Assembly (NCBI GenBank): GCA_945979635.1 | Contig: CAMFPZ010000084.1 | Coordinates: 1-5,090 of the forward strand | Source of the DNA: an uncultured Eubacterium sp. | GTDB lineage: Bacteria > Bacillota > Clostridia > Oscillospirales > Acutalibacteraceae | Direction of reading: 5' to 3' | DNA: 5,090 nt | Shown: piece after piece, positions 5,045-5,090 of the stretch | How positions within the stretch are numbered: the stretch's first letter is position 1 | How the letters are laid out: each line of letters begins with the position of its first letter | Translations under genes and position numbers: made by a program | The notes under the pieces: model-generated | The model's database searches: none | What the model saw: the letters and a program-made list of their open reading frames with translations, nothing else | Told to the model about the DNA's origin: nothing

Positions 5045-5090
5045 CTGTCTCTTATACACATCTGACGCTGCCGACGATACTCCTTGTGTA
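5045..5090. other. Illumina Nextera (Tn5) adapter read-through, not genomic
   Basis: CTGTCTCTTATACACATCT (5045-5063) is the Tn5 mosaic end. It is followed by GACGCTGCCGACGA (5064-5077), the rest of the read-1 Nextera adapter in reverse complement. TACTCCTT (5078-5085) is an 8-base i5 index; its reverse complement AAGGAGTA is the one I know as S507/N507. GTGTA (5086-5090) begins the P5 sequence. The sequence must be trimmed at 5044, and no biological feature should be extended past it. Confidence 0.97.

Noticed and set aside
1..5090. CRISPR arrays, tRNA or rRNA genes, insertion sequences
   Set aside because: I saw no spaced direct repeats, cloverleaf sequences, rRNA signatures or transposase motifs on either strand.

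Overview
The window looks like one end of a draft-assembly contig from a low-to-moderate G+C Firmicute, most likely a gut-type Clostridia member (inference). The evidence is strong GGAGG/GAGGTGA-type ribosome binding sites, sigma-A-like promoters, type III pantothenate kinase, an r1t-like holin, and proteins of recognisable Clostridia type. The last 46 bases are not biological. They are Nextera/Tn5 library adapter (mosaic end, read-1 adapter, an 8-base i5 index and the start of P5), so genomic sequence stops at 5044.

Left region (1-256). The minus strand holds the 5' end of a gene for a small protein that begins with a membrane segment and runs off the window. Upstream of it are a near-consensus sigma-A promoter, a LexA/DinR-like palindrome at the expected transcription start, and a leader that can fold over its own ribosome binding site. 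The plus strand here carries a weak promoter and a small hairpin/T-tract that could produce a ~63-nt RNA antisense to the start codon and ribosome binding site. Together these resemble an SOS-controlled type I toxin-antitoxin locus. This is the most interesting candidate in the window, and it is unproven.

Central region (257-3900). A minus-strand SAM-dependent methyltransferase of the leucine carboxyl methyltransferase-like family diverges from a tight four-gene plus-strand operon: coaX (type III pantothenate kinase, coenzyme A synthesis), metY (O-acetylhomoserine sulfhydrylase, PLP enzyme), a stand-alone 83-residue protein resembling part of the FakA/YloV fatty-acid kinase, and a small PqqD-like protein. 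Gaps are 12, 17 and -1 nt. A strong, probably bidirectional terminator closes the operon.

Right region (3901-5044). Three minus-strand genes form a phage-type lysis cassette, in transcription order: a membrane-anchored coiled-coil-like protein (5' end missing), a two-helix r1t-like holin, and a CHAP-domain endolysin with a C-terminal SH3-like tail. The cassette converges on the housekeeping operon at the shared terminator. A prophage, or a remnant of one, therefore probably abuts the chromosome near 3849-3900.
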